In this document: positions 27,425 to 37,602 of the stretch, piece after piece
Layout of the letters: each line of letters opens with the position of its first letter
Position numbering within the stretch: the first letter of the stretch is position 1
Source: Bacteroidales bacterium
GTDB taxonomy: Bacteria > Bacteroidota > Bacteroidia > Bacteroidales > F082
Length of the DNA: 64,000 bases
Reading direction: 5' to 3'
Assembly: GCA_016936505.1 (NCBI GenBank)
Contig: JAFGXS010000024.1
Location: 38,917 to 102,916, forward strand
The notes under the pieces: model-generated
The model's input: the letters and a program-made list of their open reading frames with translations, nothing else
Databases searched by the model: none
Told to the model about the DNA's origin: nothing
Program-made: the position numbers and the translations under genes

Positions 27425-29515
27425 TCAGATTTCTATAACAATTTTAAATCCTTCGCCTTTAGCGCTTATAATTTCGCAAGTACCATTAATAGACTTAATT
27501 CGGCTAATGATACTTTTGAGACCAATACCTGTATTTTTATTGACCATCACTTCTTTGGAATCAAAACCAATACCGTTATCGGTAAAAGTCAGTAGGATAT
27601 TTTCTCCATCCTGCTGCAAATGAATATTTGCTTTACGGGCATTAGCATGTTTTATGGTATTGGTTAGCAACTCACTAATCACCCTGAATAATATCATTTG
27701 CACATTTTTATCCAACTGTTCACTCAAGTTATCAGCATTAAATTCGACTTGAATTTTCCCTGCTTGATTAATTTTATTACAAAAAGCTTCTAATGCTTTG
27801 ACTAATCCATATTTATGAATAACTCTCGGCATCAGGTTATTGGATATTTCCCGAATATTTCCCACCGCATCGTCCAACATTTTATTAATTTGATTCACAA
27901 ATTCTTTCTTTTCTTCAGTACCAATATCAGACGAACCCAATTCATTTACATATAATTTTACAGTAGATAGTAAAGGGCCAATACCATCGTGCATATCTTT
28001 TGAGAAACGCTCACGCTCTTTTTCCTCAGTTTGAATTACAGCACTTAATACTTTCTGTTCCATTTCTTTACGACGGGCTAAATTCCTGGAAATACTCAAA
28101 ATCACTTTAGTTCCATTAAATTCAATCACCCTACTATTGATTTCGACAGGAATAAAAACACCTTCCTTAGTTACATATTCTGAGTCAAAAAGGAAACCGC
28201 TCTCTCGAGTTACTAAAGAACGATTGGTTAAGAACAATTCCCCAAATTTAAGAGGCATTAAATCCAGAAAATTAATATTTAAAAGTTCATTTTTTGAATA
28301 ACACAACAATTTTGCGGCCTGATTATTTACCTCAATAATATTTCCTTGCATATCAGTAACAAAAATTTCATCACTGCTATTCTCAAAAATTGTTTCAAAA
28401 TTTTCTTCGCTGTGACGAAGCGCCTCTTTAGTATTGCGCAATTTTACATTACTTAAACGTATTGCATTCAGTAATCGATGTACGCGACGTGTGGTAGTAG
28501 AAAACATTAATACAATCAACAAAACCACCAAAATGCTTCCCAGGACGATTGAACTGAAGATTATTGAAGAAACCGGTACTTCTGTTAACTGCTTAGTGGG
28601 AACCACTACTACAATGTAATCACCCTGCTCATCAGCTATTGACGCAATCAAATATTTTATTTTATTAACCTGACTTTTATACTGGAATACTGAGCCCACA
28701 TGTCGGGCAACATTGCGTTTCATTTCATCAGTTACAATTAACTTGTCTGGATTGACTGGTGAAACAACAAAATTTAAATGGCGATCCATAACAAAAGGAA
28801 AACCCGTTTTGAATAAAGTGAGTGTCTTCAGTGTGTTTCTTAAGCTGCCAATGCTTTTCTCCCGGTTTCCGACATAAAGCATCCCCACAATTTCCCCCCG
28901 AAACCAAATAGGCTTATAAGCCGTAATATACCATTCATTTACAACATATGCACGTCCATAATATGCTTGACCTTTTTCAACTGCTGCAACCACTTCAGAT
29001 GAATTAGGGATATAAGTTCCAACTGCTCTTTGCCCGTCTTCAGAAAGTACATTTGTAGAAATACGCAAATACCCCGAATCAATTTTTTGAAAAACACTAG
29101 CTGTCCCTCCTACCAGTGAATGTACTTGATCTGGAAAAGTATTTGAATTAAGTAAGGACTTGCCTCCAAAAAGCATTGGTTTAATCAATACTTTATGCTT
29201 ATTCAAGGTTAACTGATTAACCGCGGATATTGAAACCTTATTTATTGAAAAAGAAATCTTCTCATCTTTAAACAATTTATTGGCAACTTTTAAATTAGAC
29301 TTTACCTTTTCCAGCTTCAAAACTTTTTCCAGTTCAAACATTTTTTTAATAGTATGCACTTCTAGCATCATATTCTTACCAGCAACATGATAAATAGAAT
29401 TACCTGCAATACGAACCATAAAAAAAGTAAAAAGCACCAGCGACAAAATCAGTGCAATGAGAATAGGGTAAAAAAGCTGAAACTTTATATAAATATTGTT
29501 TTTTTTGTTCTTCAT
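27425..29515 (-). CDS. Membrane histidine kinase with Cache and PAS domains
   Basis: 696 residues. Membrane helix 1 (about 14-34), a large extracytoplasmic Cache-type sensing region (about 40-315; WYITAYKPIWFRGEIVGMLY fits the Cache_3-Cache_2 fold), helix 2 (about 317-338), a PAS domain (about 370-480), HisKA_3 with H509 in SKDMHDGIGPLLS, and an HATPase domain ending in GIGLKSIISRIKS. This is the NarX/DegS-like kinase class whose partners are LuxR-type regulators, here the next gene. The ligand is probably a small molecule in the periplasm and cannot be named. Confidence 0.92.
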   Translation of the reverse strand: MKNKKNNIYIKFQLFYPILIALILSLVLFTFFMVRIAGNSIYHVAGKNMMLEVHTIKKMFELEKVLKLEKVKSNLKVANKLFKDEKISFSINKVSISAVNQLTLNKHKVLIKPMLFGGKSLLNSNTFPDQVHSLVGGTASVFQKIDSGYLRISTNVLSEDGQRAVGTYIPNSSEVVAAVEKGQAYYGRAYVVNEWYITAYKPIWFRGEIVGMLYVGNREKSIGSLRNTLKTLTLFKTGFPFVMDRHLNFVVSPVNPDKLIVTDEMKRNVARHVGSVFQYKSQVNKIKYLIASIADEQGDYIVVVVPTKQLTEVPVSSIIFSSIVLGSILVVLLIVLMFSTTTRRVHRLLNAIRLSNVKLRNTKEALRHSEENFETIFENSSDEIFVTDMQGNIIEVNNQAAKLLCYSKNELLNINFLDLMPLKFGELFLTNRSLVTRESGFLFDSEYVTKEGVFIPVEINSRVIEFNGTKVILSISRNLARRKEMEQKVLSAVIQTEEKERERFSKDMHDGIGPLLSTVKLYVNELGSSDIGTEEKKEFVNQINKMLDDAVGNIREISNNLMPRVIHKYGLVKALEAFCNKINQAGKIQVEFNADNLSEQLDKNVQMILFRVISELLTNTIKHANARKANIHLQQDGENILLTFTDNGIGFDSKEVMVNKNTGIGLKSIISRIKSINGTCEIISAKGEGFKIVIEI

Positions 29516-29540
29516 TTAACAGCTAACAGGTTTTAAAAAA

Positions 29541-29568
29541 CAAAAATAACTTTTTTGGTTGGTTCAAA
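29541..29568 (-). promoter_or_regulatory. Promoter of the Cache-PAS kinase gene
   Basis: Minus-strand TATTTTTG (29548-29541) with TTTG (29568-29565) 16 bases upstream: both halves of the Bacteroidota promoter, 25 bases before the ATG. Confidence 0.55.
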
Positions 29569-29621
29569 GGAACGGTTTGCTATAATTCATTGTTTAGAAA
29601 ATGGAAAATAGAATTTTCATG

Positions 29622-29629
29622 TATTTTTG
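29622..29629 (+). promoter_or_regulatory. Bacteroidota -7 promoter element for rsmE
   Basis: TATTTTTG matches TAnnTTTG exactly, 21 bases before the rsmE ATG. No -33 TTG at the right distance. Confidence 0.5.
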
Positions 29630-29650
29630 CGATATCAATAACATAATTAG

Positions 29651-30358
29651 ATGGAACAACGTCTTTTCTATAATGAAAATATAATCGGGTCAGGCTTTGA
29701 ATTAGACAAGGAAGAATCGGGGCATATTATTCGTGTACTTAGGATGAAACCCGGAGACGAAATGGATTTTACTGATGGAAAAGGTAATTTATTTCATTGC
29801 GTACTTTCCATCGACAATCCAAAAGCCTGTAAATTTGAAATTCTGAGTTCCGAACAGGGAAAAGATAAACGAGATTTCAATCTTCATATAGCCGTTGCAC
29901 CTACCAAAAATATCAGTCGATATGAATGGTTTTTGGAAAAAGCTACAGAAATAGGTGTCGACACAATAACTCCCTTTTTTGCAAAACATTCCGAAAGAAA
30001 AATCATCAAAACAGATAGATTAGAAAGGGTAATAACTGCTGCAATGAAACAGTCATTAAAAACTTTTCATCCACTTTTGGAAGAGGAAATTTCCTTTTCC
30101 GAACTGGTGAAGCAACCTTTTGACGGACAAAAATTCATTGCCTATATTGATGAAAAAGTAACAACAGAGCTTTCTAAAACATATCAGCCAGGAAATAATG
30201 CAGTGATTCTGATAGGTCCTGAAGGAGGGTTTCACCCGGATGAAGTTGAACTTGCCAAAACGTATGGGTTTATTCCTGTGAAACTCGGTCCCTATAGGCT
30301 ACGAACGGAAACAGCAGCTATTACAGCCTGTCATACTATTCAATTAGCAAATTATTAA
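29651..30358 (+). CDS. rsmE: 16S rRNA m3U1498 methyltransferase
   Basis: 235 residues, close to the family norm of about 240. N-terminal PUA-like domain (HIIRVLRMKPGDEMDFTDGK) and a C-terminal SPOUT domain whose knot carries LIGPEGGFHPDEVELAK and KLGPYRLRTETAAITA, the S-adenosylmethionine-binding signature of RsmE. It methylates N3 of U1498 in the 30S subunit. Divergent from the Cache-PAS kinase and 40 bases upstream of a flavoprotein gene on the same strand. Confidence 0.96.
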   Translation: MEQRLFYNENIIGSGFELDKEESGHIIRVLRMKPGDEMDFTDGKGNLFHCVLSIDNPKACKFEILSSEQGKDKRDFNLHIAVAPTKNISRYEWFLEKATEIGVDTITPFFAKHSERKIIKTDRLERVITAAMKQSLKTFHPLLEEEISFSELVKQPFDGQKFIAYIDEKVTTELSKTYQPGNNAVILIGPEGGFHPDEVELAKTYGFIPVKLGPYRLRTETAAITACHTIQLANY

Positions 30359-30398
30359 GTTTGGATAACTATTATAAATAACAGTAACTTTTAAAAAA

Positions 30399-31430
30399 AT
30401 GGAACAGTTTGATGTTATAATTATTGGTGGCGGGCCTGCAGGCTTACGTTGCGCCGAGGTGCTTCAAAATAATGACTTAAAAGTGCTCCTTTTAGAAAAG
30501 AAAAATGAAATAGGACCAAAAATATGTGCTGGTGGTGTGACAAAGGATTTTTTTAGAATATATACCCCACCCAAACAATTGATTGAATTTCAAAGTAACG
30601 TATGTAAAATTGCCCTCAACAATCATAATACAGATTATCAAAATAATGACCCTTTTCTTTTTAGTTTAAGCAGAAAAGAGCTTGGCCAGTGGCAGTTGTC
30701 GAGAATCAACTCACCCAACATAGCAATTCAAACGGGAAAGCAAGTAACTAAAATCGGATCTAATTTTATTGAAATAAACAGAGATACAGAGATTGGATTT
30801 AAATATCTGGTCGGAGCTGACGGTGCCAATTCCATTGTAAGGCGATACCTGAAGCTCCCTACAAAAAAACGTTTTGTTACACTACAGTATACTATCCAAT
30901 CTGATAAAATGAAAGATTTCGAATTCTATTTCGATAAAAAATTCTTTGGAACCGGATATGCCTGGATATTTCCACACAATAATTATTATACCGTTGGCTG
31001 CGGATGTATTGCAGGAACCATTCATCCCAAAGAACTTAAAACCAATTTCCAGCTATGGTTAAATAAGATGGATATTGATCCTGGAAACACACCTATTGAA
31101 AGCTTCCCAATATTATTTGATTATCAAGGATTTGAATTTGGAAATATTTATCTTGCAGGCGAAGCAGCTGGTTTCACATCAGGGCTAAGCGGAGAAGGTA
31201 TAGCACCGGCAATTTCTTCAGGTGCAGCTATAGCCGAGTTAATATTAGACAACAAATCGGAATTGGCGAGAAAGAAAATAAGTAATTTGATTCGAAATAA
31301 GAAAAATGAGGATCGCTATACCTCATTTTTTATGCAGTATGGAATACTTGGTGAAATACTCCTCATTTTATTAATTAAGCTTTTACGATTTTCTTCCGTC
31401 CAAAGATATGTTTGGAAACATTTCCCCTGA
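30399..31430 (+). CDS. Geranylgeranyl reductase-like FAD-dependent oxidoreductase
   Basis: 343 residues. N-terminal dinucleotide fold IIIGGGPAGLRCAE, LEKKNEIGPKICAGG, the second FAD motif GADGANSIVRR and GEAAGFTSGLSGEGIAPAIS, in the order seen in geranylgeranyl reductase family proteins. Such enzymes reduce isoprenoid double bonds or act on lipids; in bacteria most members are uncharacterised. Probably co-transcribed with rsmE (40 bases apart). The precise substrate cannot be told. Confidence 0.8.
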   Translation: MEQFDVIIIGGGPAGLRCAEVLQNNDLKVLLLEKKNEIGPKICAGGVTKDFFRIYTPPKQLIEFQSNVCKIALNNHNTDYQNNDPFLFSLSRKELGQWQLSRINSPNIAIQTGKQVTKIGSNFIEINRDTEIGFKYLVGADGANSIVRRYLKLPTKKRFVTLQYTIQSDKMKDFEFYFDKKFFGTGYAWIFPHNNYYTVGCGCIAGTIHPKELKTNFQLWLNKMDIDPGNTPIESFPILFDYQGFEFGNIYLAGEAAGFTSGLSGEGIAPAISSGAAIAELILDNKSELARKKISNLIRNKKNEDRYTSFFMQYGILGEILLILLIKLLRFSSVQRYVWKHFP

Positions 31431-31495
31431 TGGTTCCATATCATACAATTAATAAAATTTAAGTTCGATCTGTATCAATAAACCATATGGTTCAT

Positions 31496-31503
31496 TACCT
31501 TTG
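31496..31503 (+). promoter_or_regulatory. Bacteroidota -7 promoter element and RBS for the acyltransferase
   Basis: TACCTTTG matches TAnnTTTG exactly, 14 bases before the ATG. A GGAG at 31511-31514 follows, one of the few visible Shine-Dalgarno sites, but only three bases from the start. Confidence 0.5.
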
Positions 31504-31517
31504 TAAAAAAGGAGCAA

Positions 31518-32672
31518 ATGCCGGAAGAATTCAATTTTGATAACATAAGACCTTACACCGAAGAAGAGGCCAAAGGTGCCATTCAGAGAATAACTCATCA
31601 GGATGAATTTCAGGCCATTCTTGATTATATATTTGATAAAAAGGAACACAACCTCTTGAAAAAAGAGGCTTCTGAGGCAAAAACAATTCATGAATTCCAA
31701 AAAGCCTTTATGGGGCCTCTTGTCAGAAATATTCAGAATAAAACAACTGATGGAGTTAGTGCTTCTGGTTTTGAGAATCTTAAAAATGTTGACCCAAGAT
31801 TATTTATTGCCAATCACAGAGACATTACTCTTGATTCATCTATTCTGGCAAATCAAATGGTTGAACACGGTCTTGAAACCTGTGAGGTAACCTGGGGCGA
31901 TAATCTTATGGTTTCACCTTTTGTAGTTGATTTTGGAAAGATAAACAGAATGATAACTGTTTTCCGTGAAGGTAGTCCAAGAGAAATGCTTGTAATGTCT
32001 CAGCGACTTTCTGCTTACATTAGGCACAGTATTTCTGAAAAGAAAAAATCAGTATGGATAGCACAAAGTAAGGGTCGCACAAAAGACGGAAATGACAAAA
32101 CGGATATAGGAGTTCTGAAAATGCTCATGCTTTCGGGAAAAGATTCTTTACTCGAAAATATTAAAGAACTCAATATCACACCTGTAACCATATCATTTGA
32201 ATGGGAACCTTGCGACACGTTAAAACTCAGAGAACTTTATATTTCAATTAAAGAAAAGTACATTAAAGAAAAAACTGAAGATCTGAACAGTATTATAGGT
32301 GGGATTACGGGACACAAAGGACACATTCACATTTCTATTGGAAACTCTATAAATACCATGTTAAATCATTACCATGAAAGTTTATCACAAAAAGATCTTC
32401 TTAAAGAAGTTTCGGGCTTAATTGATTTGGAAATATATCGCAGCTTTAAACTTTGGCCAACACATTATTATGCTTATGACCTATTGTTTAACACTACAAA
32501 GTTTAATAAAAACTATTCCGATCTAACAGCTAAACTATTTAACGAAAGAAAGGAAAAAGCGCTAAAAAAAATAGGAAATCAAATATCCGATTATAAAACT
32601 GCGGAAAGTATATTCTTAAAAATATATGCCAATCCGGTTATCAATAAAATTGACAACGGTTTTCTCGAATAG
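31518..32672 (+). CDS. PlsC/PlsB-type glycerolipid acyltransferase
   Basis: 384 residues. The acyltransferase core has NHRDITLDSS (H100 with an aspartate six residues on), then GDNLMVSPFVVDFGKINR, the phosphate-binding FREGSPREML and WIAQSKGRTKDGNDKTD, matching the motif order of glycerol-3-phosphate and lysophosphatidate acyltransferases. No membrane helix is evident, so it would be a peripheral enzyme. A role in phospholipid or ornithine-lipid type synthesis is likely; the donor and acceptor are unknown. Convergent with the SDR gene, with 4 bases between the stops. Confidence 0.75.
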   Translation: MPEEFNFDNIRPYTEEEAKGAIQRITHQDEFQAILDYIFDKKEHNLLKKEASEAKTIHEFQKAFMGPLVRNIQNKTTDGVSASGFENLKNVDPRLFIANHRDITLDSSILANQMVEHGLETCEVTWGDNLMVSPFVVDFGKINRMITVFREGSPREMLVMSQRLSAYIRHSISEKKKSVWIAQSKGRTKDGNDKTDIGVLKMLMLSGKDSLLENIKELNITPVTISFEWEPCDTLKLRELYISIKEKYIKEKTEDLNSIIGGITGHKGHIHISIGNSINTMLNHYHESLSQKDLLKEVSGLIDLEIYRSFKLWPTHYYAYDLLFNTTKFNKNYSDLTAKLFNERKEKALKKIGNQISDYKTAESIFLKIYANPVINKIDNGFLE

Positions 32673-32676
32673 TATT

Positions 32677-33564
32677 CTATTCTTTCTTGTTTTTAGAGCG
32701 TATCATTACCTCCAGCATATCCCAAAGCTGAGATGGTATTTCTTCAAGCATATTGAACTCACCTGCACCCTGAAGCCATTCGCCTCCATCGATAGTAATC
32801 ACTTCTCCATTAATGTATGCAGAAAAATCTGACATCAGATAGGCAGCAAGATTTGCCAGTTCCTGATGTTCGCCTACTCTTTTTAATGGCACTTTTTTTG
32901 AAATATCAAACTTATCCTTCAAATCACCAGGCAAAAGCCTGTCCCAGGCACCTTTGGTTGGAAACGGACCAGGAGCAATAGCGTTCATCCTGATATTGTA
33001 TTTAGCCCATTCTACCGCCAATGAACGGGTCATAGCTAAAACACCGGCTTTTGCTGTAGCAGAAGGAACAACGTATGCACTTCCTGTAAATGCATATGTT
33101 GTAACAATATTAAGAACCGTTGCCTGAATTTTATTTTTTATCCAGTATTTTCCAAATGCCAGCGTACAGTTTTTACTTCCTTTTAATACAATATCAATCA
33201 CAGTATCAAATGCATTGGCCGATAACCTTTCCGTAGGACTAATAAAATTTCCTGCAGCATTATTCAACAAACCGTTAACGGTTCCAAATGTTTTTATCGT
33301 TTCATCAAGCATTGCTTCAACCTCATCATACTTTCTTACATCGCAAGATAAAGGAAGTACCCTACCTCCGGTTTCGGCTTCCATCTCAGTAGCAGTAGCT
33401 TTTAATTTTTCCAGGTTCCGAGAAGTAATAACAACTTTTGCTCCCAGCTTTAAAAAATAAGTTGCCATTGCTTTACCCAAACCAGAGCCTCCACCTGTAA
33501 CAACGATCACCTTGTCATTCAGCTCATTACCGTTAAACATCGGTTTACTGTATTGTTTGTCCAT
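32677..33564 (-). CDS. Short-chain dehydrogenase, 2,4-dienoyl-CoA reductase-like
   Basis: 295 residues, Rossmann fold with NADP-type TGGGSGLGKAMA, arginine in ITSRNLEKL, NNAAGNF and the SATAK segment. The serine plus lysine in PSATAKAGV, with a tyrosine 11 residues before the serine, is the DECR-type active site rather than the usual YxxxK of SDRs. It would reduce 2,4-dienoyl-CoA esters with NADPH during degradation of unsaturated fatty acids, though related enoyl reductases are possible. Single gene with its own promoter box. Confidence 0.82.
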   Translation of the reverse strand: MDKQYSKPMFNGNELNDKVIVVTGGGSGLGKAMATYFLKLGAKVVITSRNLEKLKATATEMEAETGGRVLPLSCDVRKYDEVEAMLDETIKTFGTVNGLLNNAAGNFISPTERLSANAFDTVIDIVLKGSKNCTLAFGKYWIKNKIQATVLNIVTTYAFTGSAYVVPSATAKAGVLAMTRSLAVEWAKYNIRMNAIAPGPFPTKGAWDRLLPGDLKDKFDISKKVPLKRVGEHQELANLAAYLMSDFSAYINGEVITIDGGEWLQGAGEFNMLEEIPSQLWDMLEVMIRSKNKKE

Positions 33565-33631
33565 TAAAATATTTTTTAGGTTAATTTGAATTTTCTGAAT
33601 GCATAATAATTCAGATTCTTTTGACTTCCTA

Positions 33632-33659
33632 CAAAGTTAAACTTTTCTGAGATTTCAAA
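33632..33659 (-). promoter_or_regulatory. Promoter of the SDR gene
   Basis: Minus-strand TAACTTTG (33639-33632) with TTTG (33659-33656) 16 bases upstream; both halves of the Bacteroidota promoter. The leader would be about 60 bases. Confidence 0.5.
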
Positions 33660-33758
33660 ATTAATTTGAGTCTCAAACATTATTTAATCTTACAAAAAGT
33701 ACAAAAGCTAAAACAAACTTCAAAAAATAAGACTGAAGAAATTAGAAAAAACTCTCTG

Positions 33759-34196
33759 CTAGTATTTTTTCGAATAATCATTATAGGTAATTGGAAGCTT
33801 TGTAAACTCGACAAAATAACTTCCAAGGTTATCAATATTGTTGTTATTTGCCACAAAAGTGTACTGAGTACTTCCCTGAAACCCTAAAGTGTCAACTGCG
33901 CTAATGGCTTTCCATGTAGAATCCTTAGGATCAATAATACCAAATAATGCCCTACCATCACTTAATACCTTAATTTGCCACACAGCACTATCTTGAAATG
34001 TAACATAAGCCATCTTATCGCCATATGTACTCAGATTGTAAATTAGTTGAAAAGTATCAGGAGGATTGACCACAGGATCTAAATAACTATATTGCTTTAC
34101 AGCCGGATTAATCGGAGTTGTATTACACTGCCATGCCAGTAGTGAAATCAGCCCTGCCAAAACCAAACCAAGAATAATACTGCTTTTTGATTTCAT
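33759..34196 (-). CDS. Hypothetical lipoprotein
   Basis: 145 residues, no recognised domain. A basic N terminus, a hydrophobic stretch (about 7-22) and C24 in LLAWQC look like a lipoprotein signal, though tryptophan and glutamine before the cysteine are not ideal. The mature part is rich in aromatic and hydroxyl residues and may be a small beta fold. It starts 23 bases after the secA stop on the same strand and may be read through from it. Function unknown. Confidence 0.65.
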   Translation of the reverse strand: MKSKSSIILGLVLAGLISLLAWQCNTTPINPAVKQYSYLDPVVNPPDTFQLIYNLSTYGDKMAYVTFQDSAVWQIKVLSDGRALFGIIDPKDSTWKAISAVDTLGFQGSTQYTFVANNNNIDNLGSYFVEFTKLPITYNDYSKKY

Positions 34197-34219
34197 TGAG
34201 AATAGAATTTAATAAACCA

Positions 34220-37200
34220 CTACAAACCTTTTCCGTGACAGTTCTTGTACTTTTTACCACTTCCACAAGGACAAGGATCATTGCGTCCCACTCTTTTTTC
34301 TACTTTAACAGGCTGCGGTTTCACCCTTTCCTGAGTATCGGTGTTTGCCTGAGAAAGCATATCACCTCTGGCTTCCTGAATTTGTGAACGATCCAATCCC
34401 CTTGAAACAATCTTAGCTTCTTCAAAACGCGCCTGATTCGGATTAAAGATATCTGCACGTAATAAATATGAAACCACATCTTTATTAATCTTTTCAATCA
34501 TTCTTTTAAAAAGATTAAACGACTCGAGTTTGTAGACCAACAGAGGGTCTTTTTGCTCGTATGATGCATTTTGAACCGATTGTTTCAATTCATCCATCTC
34601 GCGAAGCTGTTCTTTCCAGGCATCATCAATATTTGAAAGCACAATTCCTTTTTCAAAAGCCAAAGCTATTTCTTTACCCTTGGTATCAACAGAACGTTTT
34701 AGGTTTGCTATAACCTGAACATGTTTTTGACCGTCATAAAAAGGAATAGCGATGTTCTCATATTGCTTCTGATTTTCATAAACATCTTTAACAATGGGTA
34801 AAGTCTGTTCAATCAGCATCTCCCTCTTCAACATAAAGTTCTTATAAACATTCTCAAAAACAGTCTGAGTTAAATCTTCTGAGTTTGTTGTCAAAAATTC
34901 TTTTTCATCAACAGGAGCCTCTGTAGATAAGAAACGAAGCAGCTGAATTTGGAAACCTTCATAGTCCGAATTCTCTCTGTTCTCAGTTACGATCTGTTCA
35001 CTCAAATCATACATCATATTAGAAATATCCACAGCGAGGCGCTCACCAAATAATGCATGATGACGACGTTTATAAATTACTTCACGCTGTGAGTTCATGA
35101 TATCATCATATTCCAACAGTCGCTTACGAATACCGAAGTTATTTTCCTCAACTTTGCGTTGCGCACGTTCAATGGATTTGGTAATCATCGAATGTTGAAT
35201 CACCTCCCCTTCTTTCAGACCTAAACGGTCCATAATTCCGGCTATTCTTCCGGAACCAAACATACGCATCAGGTCGTCTTCCAGAGAAACAAAGAACTGG
35301 GAACTACCCGGATCTCCCTGACGACCGGCACGACCACGCAACTGGCGGTCAACACGACGAGATTCATGTCTTTCGGTTCCAACAATAGCCAAACCACCGG
35401 CTTCTTTCACACCAGGTCCCAGCTTAATATCAGTACCACGGCCGGCCATATTGGTAGCAATCGTCACTTTTCCGGGCAAACCGGCTTCCTTAACAATCTG
35501 AGCTTCTTTAAAGTGCAGCTTAGCATTCAACACATTGTGATCGATATGTCGGCGGTTCATCATTTTACTGAGCAACTCTGAAGTTTCTACAGATGTAGTT
35601 CCCACCAAAACAGGACGCCCATCAGATACCAGCTTTTCTATTTCATCAATAACGGCATTATATTTTTCTCGTTTAGTTTTATAAACCAAATCTTCTCTGT
35701 CATCGCGAAGAATAGGCTTATTGGTAGGAACCACAACCACATCCAGCTTATAAATATCCCACAACTCAGAAGCTTCCGTTTCAGCTGTACCTGTCATACC
35801 AGCCAGCTTTTTGTACATCCTGAAGTAATTTTGCAGGGTAATCGTTGCATAAGTCTGGGTAGCTGCCTCAATTTTTACATTTTCCTTGGCCTCAATAGCC
35901 TGATGCAAACCGTCAGAATATCGACGGCCTTCCATAATACGGCCCGTTTGCTCATCAACAATCTTAATTTTATTGTCCATGATAACGTATTCCACATCTT
36001 TCTCAAACAAAGCGTAAGCCTTTAGCAACTGAATTACGGTATGAACACGTTCTGATTTTACAGAATAATCGGTAATCATGTCCGACTTCTTTTGCAAAAA
36101 CTCTTTTTCAGGAAGTTCCAGCTTATCCAATTCTGCAACACGTTCACCGATATTCGGCAAAATAAAGAAGTCAGGATCATCGTATGACTTTGTCAACAGG
36201 TCGATACCTTTTTCCGTAAGATCAGCTGAATTATTTTTTTCATCCACAACAAAAAACAACTCGTCATCGATGATATGCATATTTTTTGCCTGCTCCTGAA
36301 GGTAATAACTTTCTGTTTTCTGCATCAATGCTTTGTTTCCTTCTTCACTAAGAAGTTTAATCAAAGCCTTATTTTTTGGGAGACCGCGATAAGCACGGAA
36401 AATCAAATCTCCGGCTTTTTTGGTATTTTCGTTTGAAGATTTATCAGCCAGTAGTTTCTTAGCTTCAGCCAGGATTTCAGATACCAATGTTCGTTGGGCT
36501 TTATGCAACTTATCCACATCTGTTTTCAGTACATCAAACTCATGTTCTTCGCCCCGGGGAGTCGGACCTGAAATAATCAATGGTGTACGGGCATCATCAA
36601 TCAAAACAGAGTCGACCTCATCAACAATACTATAATAATGTTCACGTTGCACCATTTCGCTGGGCTCACCTGTCATGTTGTCACGCAGATAATCAAAACC
36701 AAACTCATTATTGGTTCCATAAGTAATATCGGCCAAATAGGCAGCTCTGCGTTCAGGCGAACTTGGTTCATGCTTGTCAATACAATCTACTTTCAAACCA
36801 TGAAACATAAACAACATTCCCATCCATTCAGCATCACGTTTTGCCAAATAGTCGTTTACAGTAATAACATGGGTTCCCTTTCCAGGCAAAGCGTTCAGAT
36901 AAACAGGCAAAGTTGCCACAAGAGTTTTGCCTTCACCAGTAGCCATCTCCGCAATTTTACCCTGATGCAAAACAATACCACCATAAAGCTGTACATCATA
37001 ATGAACCATATCCCAGATTACCGTATTTCCACCGGCCATCCATTCATTTTTATAATACGCTTTATCTCCTCTAATGGTAACGTTATCAAGCTTTGAGGCA
37101 AGTTCCTTATCCCATTCTGTTGCTGTAACCTCAATTTCTTTATTATCCTTGAACAAGCGGGCTGTTTCCTTCATTACAGCAAAAGCTTCGGGAAGCAAGT

Positions 37201-37516
37201 CATCCAGAATATTTCTTGTTTTCTCGTAACTTTTAGTTTTCAGCTTATCAATTTGTTCATAAATTTTTTCTTTTTCCTGAATGTCAAGATCAGCATTCTC
37301 ATCAATTTGCTGCTGTAATTCTTTTATCTCATTTTCCTCTTCAACAATATGTTCAGCAATTTTACTTCTAAAAGCAATAGTTTTGGAACGCAGTTCATCA
37401 TTATTTAAAGTCTTAATCTCTTCGTATGCCTGCTTAACCTTATTGACAATTGGCATAATGCTTTTTCGATCGCGGGAAGCTTTATCGCCAATGAGTTTTT
37501 TAAATACAGAAATCAT
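34220..37516 (-). CDS. secA: Preprotein translocase ATPase SecA
   Basis: 1098 residues, longer than E. coli SecA (901) mainly through insertions usual in Bacteroidota, including a charged helical segment at about residues 58-92. It has the Walker A MATGEGKT (191-198), [15 protein letters not shown], the helicase-type segments GTDIKLG and [12 protein letters not shown], and the C-terminal zinc-binding SEC-C motif [13 protein letters not shown]. It drives protein export through SecYEG. Single promoter with a short palindrome in the leader. Confidence 0.98.
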   Translation of the reverse strand: MISVFKKLIGDKASRDRKSIMPIVNKVKQAYEEIKTLNNDELRSKTIAFRSKIAEHIVEEENEIKELQQQIDENADLDIQEKEKIYEQIDKLKTKSYEKTRNILDDLLPEAFAVMKETARLFKDNKEIEVTATEWDKELASKLDNVTIRGDKAYYKNEWMAGGNTVIWDMVHYDVQLYGGIVLHQGKIAEMATGEGKTLVATLPVYLNALPGKGTHVITVNDYLAKRDAEWMGMLFMFHGLKVDCIDKHEPSSPERRAAYLADITYGTNNEFGFDYLRDNMTGEPSEMVQREHYYSIVDEVDSVLIDDARTPLIISGPTPRGEEHEFDVLKTDVDKLHKAQRTLVSEILAEAKKLLADKSSNENTKKAGDLIFRAYRGLPKNKALIKLLSEEGNKALMQKTESYYLQEQAKNMHIIDDELFFVVDEKNNSADLTEKGIDLLTKSYDDPDFFILPNIGERVAELDKLELPEKEFLQKKSDMITDYSVKSERVHTVIQLLKAYALFEKDVEYVIMDNKIKIVDEQTGRIMEGRRYSDGLHQAIEAKENVKIEAATQTYATITLQNYFRMYKKLAGMTGTAETEASELWDIYKLDVVVVPTNKPILRDDREDLVYKTKREKYNAVIDEIEKLVSDGRPVLVGTTSVETSELLSKMMNRRHIDHNVLNAKLHFKEAQIVKEAGLPGKVTIATNMAGRGTDIKLGPGVKEAGGLAIVGTERHESRRVDRQLRGRAGRQGDPGSSQFFVSLEDDLMRMFGSGRIAGIMDRLGLKEGEVIQHSMITKSIERAQRKVEENNFGIRKRLLEYDDIMNSQREVIYKRRHHALFGERLAVDISNMMYDLSEQIVTENRENSDYEGFQIQLLRFLSTEAPVDEKEFLTTNSEDLTQTVFENVYKNFMLKREMLIEQTLPIVKDVYENQKQYENIAIPFYDGQKHVQVIANLKRSVDTKGKEIALAFEKGIVLSNIDDAWKEQLREMDELKQSVQNASYEQKDPLLVYKLESFNLFKRMIEKINKDVVSYLLRADIFNPNQARFEEAKIVSRGLDRSQIQEARGDMLSQANTDTQERVKPQPVKVEKRVGRNDPCPCGSGKKYKNCHGKGL

Positions 37517-37552
37517 AATATTTTAACCTTGTGTGGTTGTCTAATCAATTAT

Positions 37553-37569
37553 CGTACCTAAACGGTACG
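37553..37569. repeat. Short palindrome in the secA leader
   Basis: CGTACC (37553-37558) and GGTACG (37564-37569) around five bases, between the secA promoter box and ATG. Could be a leader hairpin or operator; too short to judge. Confidence 0.3.
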
Positions 37570-37583
37570 GTTCATATTTTTTG

Positions 37584-37591
37584 CAAAGGTA
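37584..37591 (-). promoter_or_regulatory. Bacteroidota -7 promoter element for secA
   Basis: Minus-strand TACCTTTG matches TAnnTTTG, 67 bases before the secA ATG. No -33 TTG seen. Confidence 0.45.
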
Positions 37592-37602
37592 TGAAAGCAA
37601 AC

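Noticed and set aside
33666..33887. 73-codon plus-strand frame
   Set aside because: Partly antisense to the lipoprotein gene, very lysine-rich and without a recognisable start or domain.
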